Below, one piece after another: positions 35,294 to 44,940 of a DNA stretch of 64,000 nucleotides. Both the position numbers and the translations under genes were made by a program. The notes under the pieces are model-generated. The model was not told where the DNA came from. It worked only from the letters and a program-made list of their open reading frames with translations, and made no database searches. Position 1 is the stretch's first letter; each line of letters begins with the position of its first letter. The DNA is from Gautieria morchelliformis (taxonomy: Eukaryota > Basidiomycota > Agaricomycetes > Gomphales > Gomphaceae): contig WHVA01000503.1 in the NCBI GenBank assembly GCA_015179125.1, forward strand, positions 1 to 64,000. Direction: 5' to 3'.

Positions 35294-36574
35294 CTACTCC
35301 TCCCTCAATGTTTCACCAATTTCCCCCTTTTTGCCACCCTCCTTGTCATCTCCACCTCTCTCTTCCATTTCCACCACTTTTTCAGCCTCCTCTTGTTTGA
35401 CCTTGTCCAGCTCAACTTGGACCCTCTCTTCCACTTCCACAACCTTTTCTGCCAGCGCAGGAGGACCTGCCTCCACATCGAATCCCACTTTCCGCAGTTC
35501 CACTCCCATTCTGGCCCTCACAAAGTCATTCCTCCACCTCATTTCCTGCAGTTGCCGCTCCAAAACAGTGGACATCATACTCAATTGATTTTGGAAGGAC
35601 AGGACCAGGTTCTGCTGGATTGTCACTTGATCAACCAGAATATCCTAGATCTCCCTCTGTTGGTCCTGCATCATCCACATGGACCCTGCAATGTCCAAGA
35701 GTGGTGATACCATCATGTAACGGTTTAGCACCGCTGCCTCCGACATTCTGGTCACCAGGAATGTTCCCGTGGGAATCCCCCTACTTGGTCCTGGTTTCGA
35801 CCTTGGTGTCCCAAAATCACTTGTGGTTTTTCTGTGTTTGACCCTCGCAGAACATCCGTCTACAACACACCTCTTCCTCTTGTCTTGGCACCACTCACAG
35901 GATGTTTCCCATGGATTTCCAGACCAGATGCATTCGAAGCCTCTGGCTTCACATGGGTCATGTGGAGCCCTTTGCTCCTCTTCGTTGTCCTCCTGCACTT
36001 TCTGTTTCCCAGTCGCTGGATTTACTGGGCCTAATTCCTGTAATTCCTGCATATGATGAGACAATCCTTGCTCGCCCACACCTGCTGGAATTTGTCAGCC
36101 CACCACTTCTGTTTCTCCACGAGGTTTTGCGTGGAAACTACAACTTTCTTTTTGCCTTTGCCTTCAGGAACCGGCCTAGTTTCAGGCATGTATTCTGACG
36201 CCATCTCGGATTCATATTCGATGTTTTTCTAAGGCCATTTCAGCGTCATCACGAAGACCAGAACATCTCTGACTCACCTGTTGTTCCTCTGCCCTCTCCG
36301 TGGCTGCCTTTTGATCAGCAGCTTTGTTTTCTGCTGCTCTGTGTTTCCGCTCCAACTTGCGGACCCACTCCTCCTTCTCCCAGCGTTCCTTGTCTCTGCG
36401 CTCCTTCTCTTAGTGCTCTTTTTCCTTGCACTCCTCCTCCTGGCACTCCTTCTCTTTATGTTCACATTCTTCGGCCTCGTGTTTCTTGCCCAGTTCCTTC
36501 TTCGCGATTACATCTGCGAAGTGCTGTTTTAACTCAGCACTGGACATTTTGGAAAAATCGATGTTTTGTTCCAT
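35294..36574 (-). pseudogene. Antisense accessory frame of the Ty3 element (coiled coil plus Cys cluster)
   Basis: Between the chromodomain end and the polypurine tract the minus strand carries a long, now broken, reading frame that begins MEQNIDFSKMSSAELKQHF at 36574. A strongly charged K/E/R-rich region follows (about 36520-36280), which would form a helix or coiled coil. Next comes a Cys cluster, CEARGFECIWSG with CEWCQDKRKRCVVDG (about 35985-35890). This resembles the two-zinc or GAL4-like clusters found in many basidiomycete proteins. A final charged region follows (35626-35294, with VVEVEERVQVELDKVKQEEA). The position inside the element, antisense to pol, suggests a captured accessory gene. 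Its function is unknown. Confidence 0.65.
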
Positions 36575-36676
36575 TATGGTTCAAGGCAAGACATGTTATC
36601 TTTCCCACCTATCTTTCGAACTCTGCCACATTGTTTGCAAGTCACATGACCTGACTTGTAGTCTCATGGGCTCAAC

Positions 36677-36692
36677 CTTAAAAGGGAGATAC
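36677..36692 (+). promoter_or_regulatory. Polypurine tract before the 3' LTR
   Basis: AAAAGGGAGATA lies directly upstream of the LTR start at 36693. This is where plus-strand DNA synthesis is primed in LTR retroelements, and it fixes the LTR as the 3' one of a plus-strand element. Confidence 0.7.
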
Positions 36693-37338
36693 TGTTACGA
36701 CCATGCATTTCTGACTTCCAACACTCAGTTCCACCTCCTTTCCAACATCCCGATACTTCCAACACTCCCACCCCTTGTTATATCTTTTCTTCTTTCAACT
36801 CTATTACTCGGACCTACCAGACTCAACTCACAGCACAGCAAGACTATATGTCCGCCCCCTCTGGAGTCCTGTTGTTCTATCATGTCAAATATGCTTTCCG
36901 TTCCCTGTTCTTTTGCCCATTGTTCTTGACTCAACCCTGCACCCCCTTTGTAGTTCTTGTTCTCATATAGTTACTTACCCCGTTTATCTTATCTGACTTC
37001 CGCTTTCTTCGGAGCATGCTTAGTAGTACAACATTATATGTTGCACAGCTCTTTGTATAAAACCCCTGATGTATGCTCATTATTCTGCAATAAGATAATC
37101 ACCTTTGATACATGATATCCTTTGCTCTATCTCCTGTTCTTAGCACAGTGAGTTTTGCAGAACCTTTGTCTCTCCGCCTTCCACCTTCCAACCTAACTTC
37201 TGACCTCAACCTACTTTGATATTTCCGACTTTGGACTTCCGATCCAAAATACTTAGGACGAGAGTTAATTGGGGACACAACACATAAGTTGAAGCCACTG
37301 TCCCTTCTCGTTCTGACTTCCGGAAATTATACGTAACA
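36693..37338 (+). mobile_element. 3' LTR, Ty3 family A
   Basis: This 646-bp LTR starts TGTTACGACC and ends ACGTAACA, and is the same family as the solo LTR at 3177-3796. The LTR upstream of this element's gag (26706-27174) belongs to a different family, so the element looks chimeric or rearranged. Confidence 0.85.
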
Positions 37339-37439
37339 CACTATTGAAAGCTCGTGTATTAATTAGAGTACAAATTCCCACATACATACACATGTGATGT
37401 GTCATTGAAAAAAAGAAAAAAAAAAACCCCCACCTTTAC

Positions 37440-37745
37440 CTTGCACTGCACCTGCACCACTGCCACTAGAGCTCATGCAGGCGAGCCATCCCTTCCCATC
37501 TGACCCATATGGGCAGATGCCACCATCCCTGAAGAGCTCTGAGACTGAGTCTGAGAGTGGTTCCAACCTAATCGGCTACAAAGCCCATCCCTGCTAAGCC
37601 CACTAGTGTATCTGGTAAGCAAGACATGATCCAATATCATTAAATTATTATGACACACTTGTTATCTCCTCTCTTAGTTGGCGGCACTTCGGCTAAGACG
37701 GCCAAGAGCTCAAAATCAGCCAATGCTAAGTCCCAAGGTAGGCAC
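37440..37745 (+). other. Possible host exons, Ser/Lys-rich
   Basis: A frame reading SSETESESGSNLIGYKAHP is followed by a good intron (GTAAGC at about 37613 to CTCTTAG at 37676) and an exon-like piece reading GGTSAKTAKSSKSANAKSQ, which ends at a GTAGGC donor. These may be leading exons of the zinc-finger remnant downstream, but the frames do not join cleanly. I do not recognise the protein. Confidence 0.3.
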
Positions 37746-37859
37746 TAGTTTAATTGAAAATACACTTACAGACAATTGGCTTTATAAATGGACGCCCTGA
37801 GATCAGAGTCGTGGACTGAGTGCTGTGTAACAACGTGCATATAGTCAACAGACTGAGTC

Positions 37860-38216
37860 CGAGAAACATGATGACATGGCACTTACACGGGCTCAAGTAC
37901 CACCTCGCGCACGGCGTGTGCTGCTTCGCGCTGCGCGACCCTGCGGTGGAGGCGCTGAGGAGGGCGAGTGGGAAACCGTGGAAAGACAGTGGGTGTGTGC
38001 CGTGGATGGGGACATCGATAGGGGAGAGCGGGAGGGGCGGGGAGGAGATGAAAGGCGGCGAGAGGCGGTATAAGAATTTGAACGGCCTACGTGAGTGTCT
38101 CCCCTCCACCGAGCCGGAGGAGGAGTCGCTGATAAGGGCTTTTGCATTTTGCCGCAGGGTACCATTACGCGCATATGTGCGCGCACGGCGCGGTCGGGCT
38201 CTAGATGCTCACGGCA
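37860..38216 (+). pseudogene. SFP1-like split C2H2 zinc-finger remnant
   Basis: The plus-strand frame contains HLHGLKYHLAHGVCCFALRD and, after a GC-rich linker, RRYKNLNGLR. This is followed by an intron (GTGAGT at about 38091 to GCCGCAG at 38158) and then YHYAHMCAHGAVGL and a stop. This is the pattern of the two separated fingers of SFP1-like transcription factors, which control growth and ribosomal genes. The cysteine pairs that should precede both finger halves are not visible in this frame, and the product ends soon after the second finger. It is probably a decayed or partial gene. Confidence 0.5.
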
Positions 38217-38239
38217 TCTGGTGCCGGCGAAGAGGGTGA

Positions 38240-39090
38240 ACGGGGGTGCGGGGGGTGCAGCAGGGGCAGATGCAGACTCAATTGACTCAGGTGTAGCAGG
38301 TGAAGGGCCCTCCATGCCAGAGACCCGGCGGGATCGCGACTGCTTCCTGCACAAGCAGTGGCAGCTCGCGGCCCCTGTGCTGTCCGCACTGTCGTCGCGG
38401 GCCCCTGCGGCGGCGGCACATGCAGCCGAACCCGGACCAGGAGGCGCACACGCACACGGCCCCGCAAATGCACGCGCAGATGTAGACGCAGGTACAGATG
38501 CACGCGGCCGCGCCCTCCCCTGCGCCGTCGCCGCTCTCGCCGTTCCCCCGCACACCGTGGTTCGATTCATAAACATGTGGTACGCGCGTGCTGCGGGACA
38601 CGAAAAGCGAAAAGGAGACATGTCCATGACCGTGATGTGTCCGCCCAGTGCTCCACACGGGGCGAACGCATCACGGTCATGGTGGTGGTGGTGAGAGAGG
38701 AAGAGTGAGTGTACTCTAATTACATAAGGTCGGGATCCGGAAGGACTTTAGAGTTACTAGTACTTAGCTTACTGTATTAGAACTTTGTTCTACATGCTGC
38801 AGGCATAGCCCTTGGAAGGGCATGGTGTTGTTTTAGGATGAATATATGTGCTCACAGCAACGTTATGTTATTATGGGGTGTTCGAAGATCGATCTGTGAT
38901 AAGTGCTTGGCTAATTTAGAGATATTTAGAGATATTTAGATGACCTCATTGGGGATTCTCGATGCGATCCACTGGCCCAAGTACCGACGTTCGGTCGGAT
39001 CTGGTTCGGGCTGGGGTATTCTGGCAGACGTTCAACTGTGCCGACATACTCAAACCAGAGATTATACAAGAATACCTTCAATTACATTTA
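38240..39090. other. GC-rich low-complexity tail and unassigned DNA
   Basis: 38220-38600 is GC-rich and open in most frames without conserved motifs, like the block at 10.9-12.0 kb. 38700-39090 is A/T-richer and contains no gene I can support. Confidence 0.4.
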
Positions 39091-39705
39091 TGTGTAGATA
39101 ACGCTACATTCTTATGGGTCATGAGGACTAAAACGCGGTGTCTGGCCGCGCCAGCAGAAGAATACTGCAAATATGGACAAACAGACCAGGTTAGATGTGT
39201 CATACTTGTGGAAAGCTGTCCTTCTGGAAATGCATGTCTGACACTCAAGCAGATAGTGGAGCTTTGGACGGACGGGGTCCCGTCTTCAATTGCAGAGCAC
39301 TAGCTGAAGTGACATGCAAGGCACATGAAATAATTCTGAGCATCGGACCTTCTTAGTGCTGTCCAGAGAAGTAACAGAGATGTCGTTCTATCTCATACCT
39401 ACGCAGCCGGCTTTCGGTGAGGGGTTCCCCTATGAAGTATTTTTCCTCAACAGAATACAAATCGCTGCATAAGGAACACGTCATTTATTGTGTCCGCTTG
39501 GAATGAATGGTATGTTAAACTGCAACTGAACATGAGAATTTCTCACCCCTGACAAAGTGATATATGGACCTGGTTCAATATAACTGCTGTCGTCACTCAC
39601 AATTTCAGAACAGCTACCTCCTGAGCTGGGGCGTTGCATGTGACAGCAATAAACTGTAATACCGTATTGTGTTGAGGATATAAAGACAGTGGCTGGCACC
39701 ATAGC

Positions 39706-40086
39706 ATGGGAATACTAGTTGGAGACACCGATACGCCGATGCTTTCCCCGGGAGGACCGTCAGTAGCCACGTCTATAGTTATTGACAATGTTTCTCAGCA
39801 GCGGGTGAGAATGAGGATCCGGTTAAATCATGACAGGGGCTCCCACAAATGTAAAGGAATGGGTGTCCACGATAGTATTACGATATGGTCAAGATCTACT
39901 TTTGAACGAGACGTGGCAATGTGCGAACTTGCTACTGCACGAAACCTCGGTAACTGGAGATCGTTGACCGCACCTTGCCACGCGGGCCCGAGACTAAAGA
40001 CTTCCGAGGGCACCTGGGCGGTAGTGATGATCAAAGTGGCAAGCTCCGAACTTGATGTTGAATTAGAGCTAATTGACAGTAATTAA
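39706..40086 (+). CDS. Hypothetical protein, paralogue of the 17.4-17.8 kb frame
   Basis: The ORF starts MGILVGDTDTPMLSPGGPSV and stays open for 126 codons without using the possible 32-base intron (39805-39836). It shares WSRSTFERDVAMCELATARN with the left-arm copy, while its C-terminus reads VASSELDVELELIDSN. The motif is conserved between arms but the frames at both ends differ, so the coding status of either copy is uncertain. The family is not recognised. Confidence 0.35.
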   Translation: MGILVGDTDTPMLSPGGPSVATSIVIDNVSQQRVRMRIRLNHDRGSHKCKGMGVHDSITIWSRSTFERDVAMCELATARNLGNWRSLTAPCHAGPRLKTSEGTWAVVMIKVASSELDVELELIDSN

Positions 40087-40876
40087 TTGACAATGTTGAT
40101 TGTACGCAAATCGTACATATTAGGCACATCTCACACGTACTATTCGAGGAAGTATTACTTCTTGGTCTGTTGGTGGAAAGTTTGAATTTGAGGGGAGTCC
40201 TCACGGTAATCGACGCGTTGTGGCGTCGGCGCCAAACTCTAATTTCTCTGACTACCGGTATTTGGAACTGCCGACCAGTGGACAGCAGGGACAGTAAAGT
40301 ATACTGACGCTGCGCCACGCCTGATCTCAGCACGAAGACTGTCAACCATGAATGCATGACCTTCTAGTGATATATACTAGCCGGCCGTTATCTCAGACCA
40401 GCCCTACTCTGAACCGGACGTCATGTCCGAAGATTGGCATTTCGCCCTCACTTGCGCAGATCATCAGGAGATGTTCAGCGTTTGAAAATAACCTCAATAG
40501 TTTGCCTGGAGCTGACGAATGTCCGTAGCGCTGGAGGGACTCCTGGTAACCGAAGTTCCTACGTTCGTCGGGGCTCGTGACACGATACCCTGTCTGCAGG
40601 ACCATCTCCATTCCACAGGGGCGTATCATATTGGGGATATCATAGATGTCCCCTTTGGTCCTCGAAGTGATGGCGCTCGCAGGGTTAAGCTCGACTGTTC
40701 AGCACAGGTGATGGCCATTCATTTACCTAGTGTGGGAACGATACCCAAATTAGAGTTTTATGCTTCGCCTTCCGAATTCCTCCACTCGCAATATCTCAAT
40801 CAGCGCTTATATAGTCGGTTATTATGTCTCTGGTCGCTCTTCCTTCAGTGGTCTTTCCGCTTGTCAGATTCTGTCG

Positions 40877-42787
40877 ATGTCGGACTGGCAAGAGTTTTCA
40901 AACGCAGGCCACAGAATCGGACTTGGAGTGAGGCCCAGGTTTTGTTTCAAGTCGTATTGTTGCTAACGCCATTTAGCTCATTGCTTCAGCCGGTCTTGTC
41001 TCAGCTATATCAACCCTCTCCCTTCTTTCGTACATTGGGGTCCGTAAACTTCTGCCTTTGCATAGTAGGTTCGCTAATCAGTTCCGTTAAGTGGAATGTG
41101 TTCTCTGCGTCTGACAAATTGAAGCCTTTCTCCCGTGGACTTCGTACTTTTACATTATCATCCCTAGGGTGGTATTTACTGTCTTTACTCTTATGTGATT
41201 TTTTCCAAGGTGCGTCCCTTTATGATAGTGTAATCCGAGTAATGTCTTAACTCAATTTCTGTGTTTCAGGAGTGGCGTTCGCGCTTAATTTCCGTTGGGC
41301 AGAACAGGGTATGATGGAACAAGGGAAAATATGCATGATACAAGGCGTAGTATCACAAATCGGTGACCTAGGAGCAGCTATCTGGTCTATGGCTATTGCA
41401 TTTCATACATTTTGGTTGGTATGATTTCTTCTCTAATTATCCGCCACCCCACCTGTCTATGACATTTTCCCCATTGATATTATCGTTCAGCCTCGCTATT
41501 CCCGAATGATGACCCTGCTCTAACGTCTAATATTTTAGGCTTCTTTTCCTAATTAAACAGCCACACCGTTTGACTGTACCGATTGTCCTTGTTATCGGTT
41601 GGTCGATACTGATATTCTTGCCCATCCTCGGACCAACAATTATTGAAACATCAACACGTGGGCCGTTTTACGGCCTGAGTGGGGCGTGGTGTTGGATTGG
41701 GGATGGATACGGGGCAGAAAGAGTGATATATCTTTACGTCAGTGTTTAGCTGTCCCTTTGACTTCTCGTTTCTTTTCCTCAGTGGTGTTACTGACGTGAT
41801 TGTCCTTGTCAGGGCTGGGTGTTCGCGGCTCTCGGCTCATCTTCCATCATTTATAGTACGCCGGACCCTTTTATCCTTGCGTATCATATGTCTATTCAAC
41901 AAGAGACTAGCACTGGTTTATCTCCGCTTCTCCGGGTTTATCACATTCGACGATGCTGGAAAGATGCAGCTTCGTACCCGTCGTCCCCCCCGCGAATCAA
42001 CCTTTTCATACCCGATACTTTCACCAACGGAAACAAGTTCTCCATCTTCCAAATCCCGTGAATCTCAAGGCTTTCCCTGGCATAAGGTTACACGTGGTAA
42101 ATATGCGGCGCCAGATCACCATGGGTATATTCGGGAGCCTGGATCCGAAAGTTTCTTGCCTAGTCCAAACACGCGGTTGAAACGGGTTGCGCGTCGAATC
42201 ATGTGGTATCCTCTCTGTGAGTCCCGAATTATTCCTTGTAGGGACATACATATTAGCCGATTCACTCCTCATATGCCACATTCCGCACGCTTACTCTCCA
42301 TCAGTATATGCTGTAGTGGTAATACCAGTGTCGATATGCCGCATGGGCGCTTTGGGCGGGTGGATGCCGCCTTTCGATCTCTTGGTCTTCGCAGGTATCT
42401 GTTTTGCAAGTAGTGGTGAGGCTTCTCAGACCCTTTGATTGACGCACTCGTGAAACTCACTTTTACTTTTAAGGCCTCTCGAATGTAATCCTGTTCCTCA
42501 CTACGCGCAAGAGCTTCATTACACAGACAACTAAGGCACCACTTGCTGGAGTCCGCGTCACCACCCAACAAGTCACAGTTCGTGATCATTCGACCTCAAT
42601 TGACAGAGGGATCGAACTGTCACCTAGTAAATTCTCCCATCCCCACTTTGTGTCGCCCACCACAGAGCAAAGTCCCGTGATACTCTTCAACGGGCCCTCC
42701 CGGCAAGACTTCGATGGTCACAAGGAGAAGGTGCTGATCATTGACCATGGTCATAAAGTCGAAGATACCGACACATCCTCCAACTAA
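40877..42787 (+). CDS. Fungal cAMP-receptor-like (Git3-type) GPCR, paralogue, 443 aa
   Basis: Exons: 40877-40927, 40977-41039, 41092-41209, 41270-41418, 41561-41737, 41813-41855, 41911-42216, 42305-42415 and 42474-42787. All nine exons have exactly the same lengths as in the minus-strand paralogue at 14830-16747. Of the eight introns, only the first and fourth differ in length. The N-terminus is MSDWQEFSNAGHRIGLG, and helix 1, the helix 3 region with its Cys, and the WCWIGDGYGAERVIYLY loop are all kept. No stop or frameshift is present. The role is as for its paralogue: a plasma-membrane receptor coupled to G proteins, ligand unknown. Equal exon lengths alongside changed intron lengths suggest that selection has kept both copies coding since the duplication. 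Confidence 0.85.
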
Positions 42788-42885
42788 CCTTGCAGTACGA
42801 GCTTATCACGCTCATTGTGACGAAACGAGTGAAGATTGTTCAGGTCGTGGCTGGAATGCTGGAATGCCAAACATATATAATAAGA

Positions 42886-43596
42886 TGTTTGGATATAAAT
42901 GTTTTGATTCGATAAAAATATAATTCAGGTTTCAAGTGAAACCGAATCGAGCTATGTTCGAGAGTCGAGTGACTGAGAGTATACGAGAAGTATATGCTTG
43001 TTGATAGAGTCGTCGCAGATGTAGCTGCGCTTCGAGATGAGAGAATCTTTTGGAAAACAGTGAGTTCGATTGACTGGTGTTCTAGTATACATGCGACAGC
43101 TATTTAACCTCTGTGTGTGATGTGCTAGGTCGAAAGGGATGTTACCGGCGCCGATAGGTGTCTATGCGAGGCATGTGCTACGGGGTTGGAGTGCCGGTTG
43201 CGGTTACGCATGTGTATTCTACCTATCGAATGGGAATGGAGACATAGGAATGGAATATCAGAAATATGTGATGTGTGGGGGAAGAGAAATGGGAAAAAGG
43301 AAAGGTCCGTGCGTAGTGGCTCAGCCGCCGTGCCACTCTGTGGATCACTCGTTCTCGGGCTGCTCTCGGGCTCAGGGATGGGTCCGCGGGTGTTGCATCG
43401 GGTGTCGATATTTGATGGCGTGACGTGGGCTATGTGGACGTGCGTGTGTGGGCTTGGGTAGACGTGTGTGGACTGGTGGATTATCAGGTAAGGATCGTAA
43501 GAGTGTGCGCGCGGCGCTGACGGGAGGACGGTAGACTGTTGTGAAGATGCAGATGAAAAGGAGGGGAGATTGTGTGAGTATGTGATATTTGTGACA
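42886..43596. mobile_element. ~0.7-kb insertion in the right arm of the inverted duplication
   Basis: The left arm reads directly from CCAAACATATATATA into CCATGCACTTCC, whereas here about 0.7 kb intervenes. The insert starts near TGTTTGGATAT and ends near TTTGTGACA, so TG and CA ends are possible as in an LTR. It lies inside a TA microsatellite and no clean target duplication can be read. No coding frame is recognised. Confidence 0.5.
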
Positions 43597-44148
43597 ATAT
43601 ATATGTATATACCCATGCACTTCCGCCGCCCATCTCACCCGCCTCAGTTTCTTACCCACTGCGTATCTCCAAGGAGTAGTACTGATTTCTTATATGTTCC
43701 ATGCTGCTTCGCACGCCAAAGACCTGCAAAATCGAAATTCCTATCATTCTTCAAGCTAGGTATGGCGAAAGGCGCATCCAAAATAATATAGTACCAAGTC
43801 AAACTTGCTGGCCTGATGGTTTGATGGACTTACCCGCATAGCGCGTAAATTTGCCTGGGTTATCGTTACTGTGTAAAGTAATTCCATGCCGTACGCGTAG
43901 CTAGGGCCAGTGCCACCCAGGACCCCCCGTACACCACCCAAGTGGGACAACTTATATGATTCTCGATAAAGAATTGAACGACCATGTGCACCGCTGCTGT
44001 TGCGGAAAGCCATATTGCCGTGTCTGTATTCCATATTGGTGCAAATATATATGGATTTGCTTCGTGAGGCATGTAATGTTTTCCGCTTGGCTTGGAACTT
44101 ATATTTCGGTAGAGCATCACCCAAATTAATATTGACAACGTTCAACGC

Positions 44149-44318
44149 TGTAGAGAGACGAACGTCGAGTAGTTCGGTTATGTCCGATGCTCGAATAGGA
44201 AATGGTCAGTGCTCGCGACCTTACTCATTTTGAGACACGCATATATGTATGCGCGTGTGTATAGTAGAAATCTTCCCAGTGTCTATTTGCTGCCACTGGG
44301 AATTTAACTACTGTCTTT
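44149..44318 (+). mobile_element. 5' LTR of Ty1/copia element
   Basis: This 170-bp LTR begins TGTAGAGAGACG and ends ACTACTGTCTTT. AACGC precedes it (44144-44148) and recurs after the 3' LTR (61609-61613). A GGTTATGGGCCC-type sequence, the likely primer binding site, follows immediately. Confidence 0.9.
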
Positions 44319-44515
44319 AGGTTATGGGCCCTGGCCCTACCTTCTGAACATATAATTTACGGTGACAATGCCAGCTATGTCTCTCGATAAAATGAATAAC
44401 TACCACTCAAGTACTGGTAGTGCCTACACTGTATTCCTGAGGTTGCACCATGATAATTACTTTTCATGGAGCGCAAGTATGGAAACAACGCTGAGATCTC
44501 TCAATCAGTGGGAGG

Positions 44516-44940
44516 CCGGGTGGGTTAGCACAGGTGGAACTGACCCAAACCAAGCGCCCGTTTTGGATCACGTGAAGGGAGAGCCTCCAGGTTCGAATCC
44601 CCCCCCTCCCCATTTGTAGCAGTAATTACTACAATGGTTCACCCCTGCGATAGGTGTCGATAAGTGTTAGGATTACGAGGCTCCTGGACTTCCACCCGGC
44701 ATATAAGACCTACTGAAACTGACCGGTACTGATATGTATCTAAGGTGATTAGGCATTGTAAACAAACAGGAAGTATCCTATGTTGGTGCCAGCATATCTC
44801 TGGCTTACTTCGGTAACTACGATACCCTAGCACACGTAAAACACTTTGATTACTCTATTCCGCGTTCCGGGTAGAGACTGCCTATATAGGGCCCGACCCC
44901 AAGGTGGCAGTATAATAAACGGAATTCAAAAAAAAAAAAA
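44516..44940 (+). mobile_element. tRNA-derived SINE with poly(A) tail
   Basis: This 425-bp insert in copia gag is flanked by an 11-bp duplication TCAGTGGGAGG (44505-44515 and 44941-44951) and ends in a run of 13 A. Near its 5' end it has an A-box-like TGGGTTAGCACAGGTGG (44521-44537) and a B-box GGTTCGAATCC (44590-44600), the internal RNA polymerase III promoter of tRNA-derived SINEs. The tRNA-unrelated body has no reading frame. It would have used the enzyme of a LINE. Confidence 0.88.

Larger units (their letters stand above)
27175..36692 (+). mobile_element. Ty3 chromovirus internal region, broken and invaded
   Basis: The order is gag (about 27180-28550, with a Cys-rich zinc-knuckle region near 28360-28430), protease (about 29120-29350), reverse transcriptase (29764-30168 and 30602-30960), RNase H (about 31090-31480), integrase (32906-33157 and 34208-34600) and a C-terminal chromodomain-like region (34605-35159, with QYLVKYTNEETSWIST). 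It is interrupted by a hAT MITE (28618-29132), a solo LTR-like insert (30174-30596) and two solo LTRs (31864-32900 and 33163-34202). An antisense reading frame fills the space before the 3' LTR. The element is old and multiply broken. Confidence 0.9.
39140..44010. repeat. Right arm of the large inverted duplication
   Basis: Read inverted, it matches about 13915-18165. It carries the plus-strand GPCR gene. It lacks the CACTA-like MITE of the left arm, but has its own insertion at about 42886-43596 and extra sequence at about 39480-39690. It ends about 140 bases before the copia element. Confidence 0.85.

Noticed and set aside
35226-35588. Plus-strand Ser/Thr-rich frame downstream of the chromodomain
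   Set aside because: It is the complement of the antisense accessory frame and has no independent support.
41742-42413. Single 223-codon frame as the gene at this place
   Set aside because: It runs through introns of the GPCR gene; the nine-exon model explains the same sequence and matches the paralogue.
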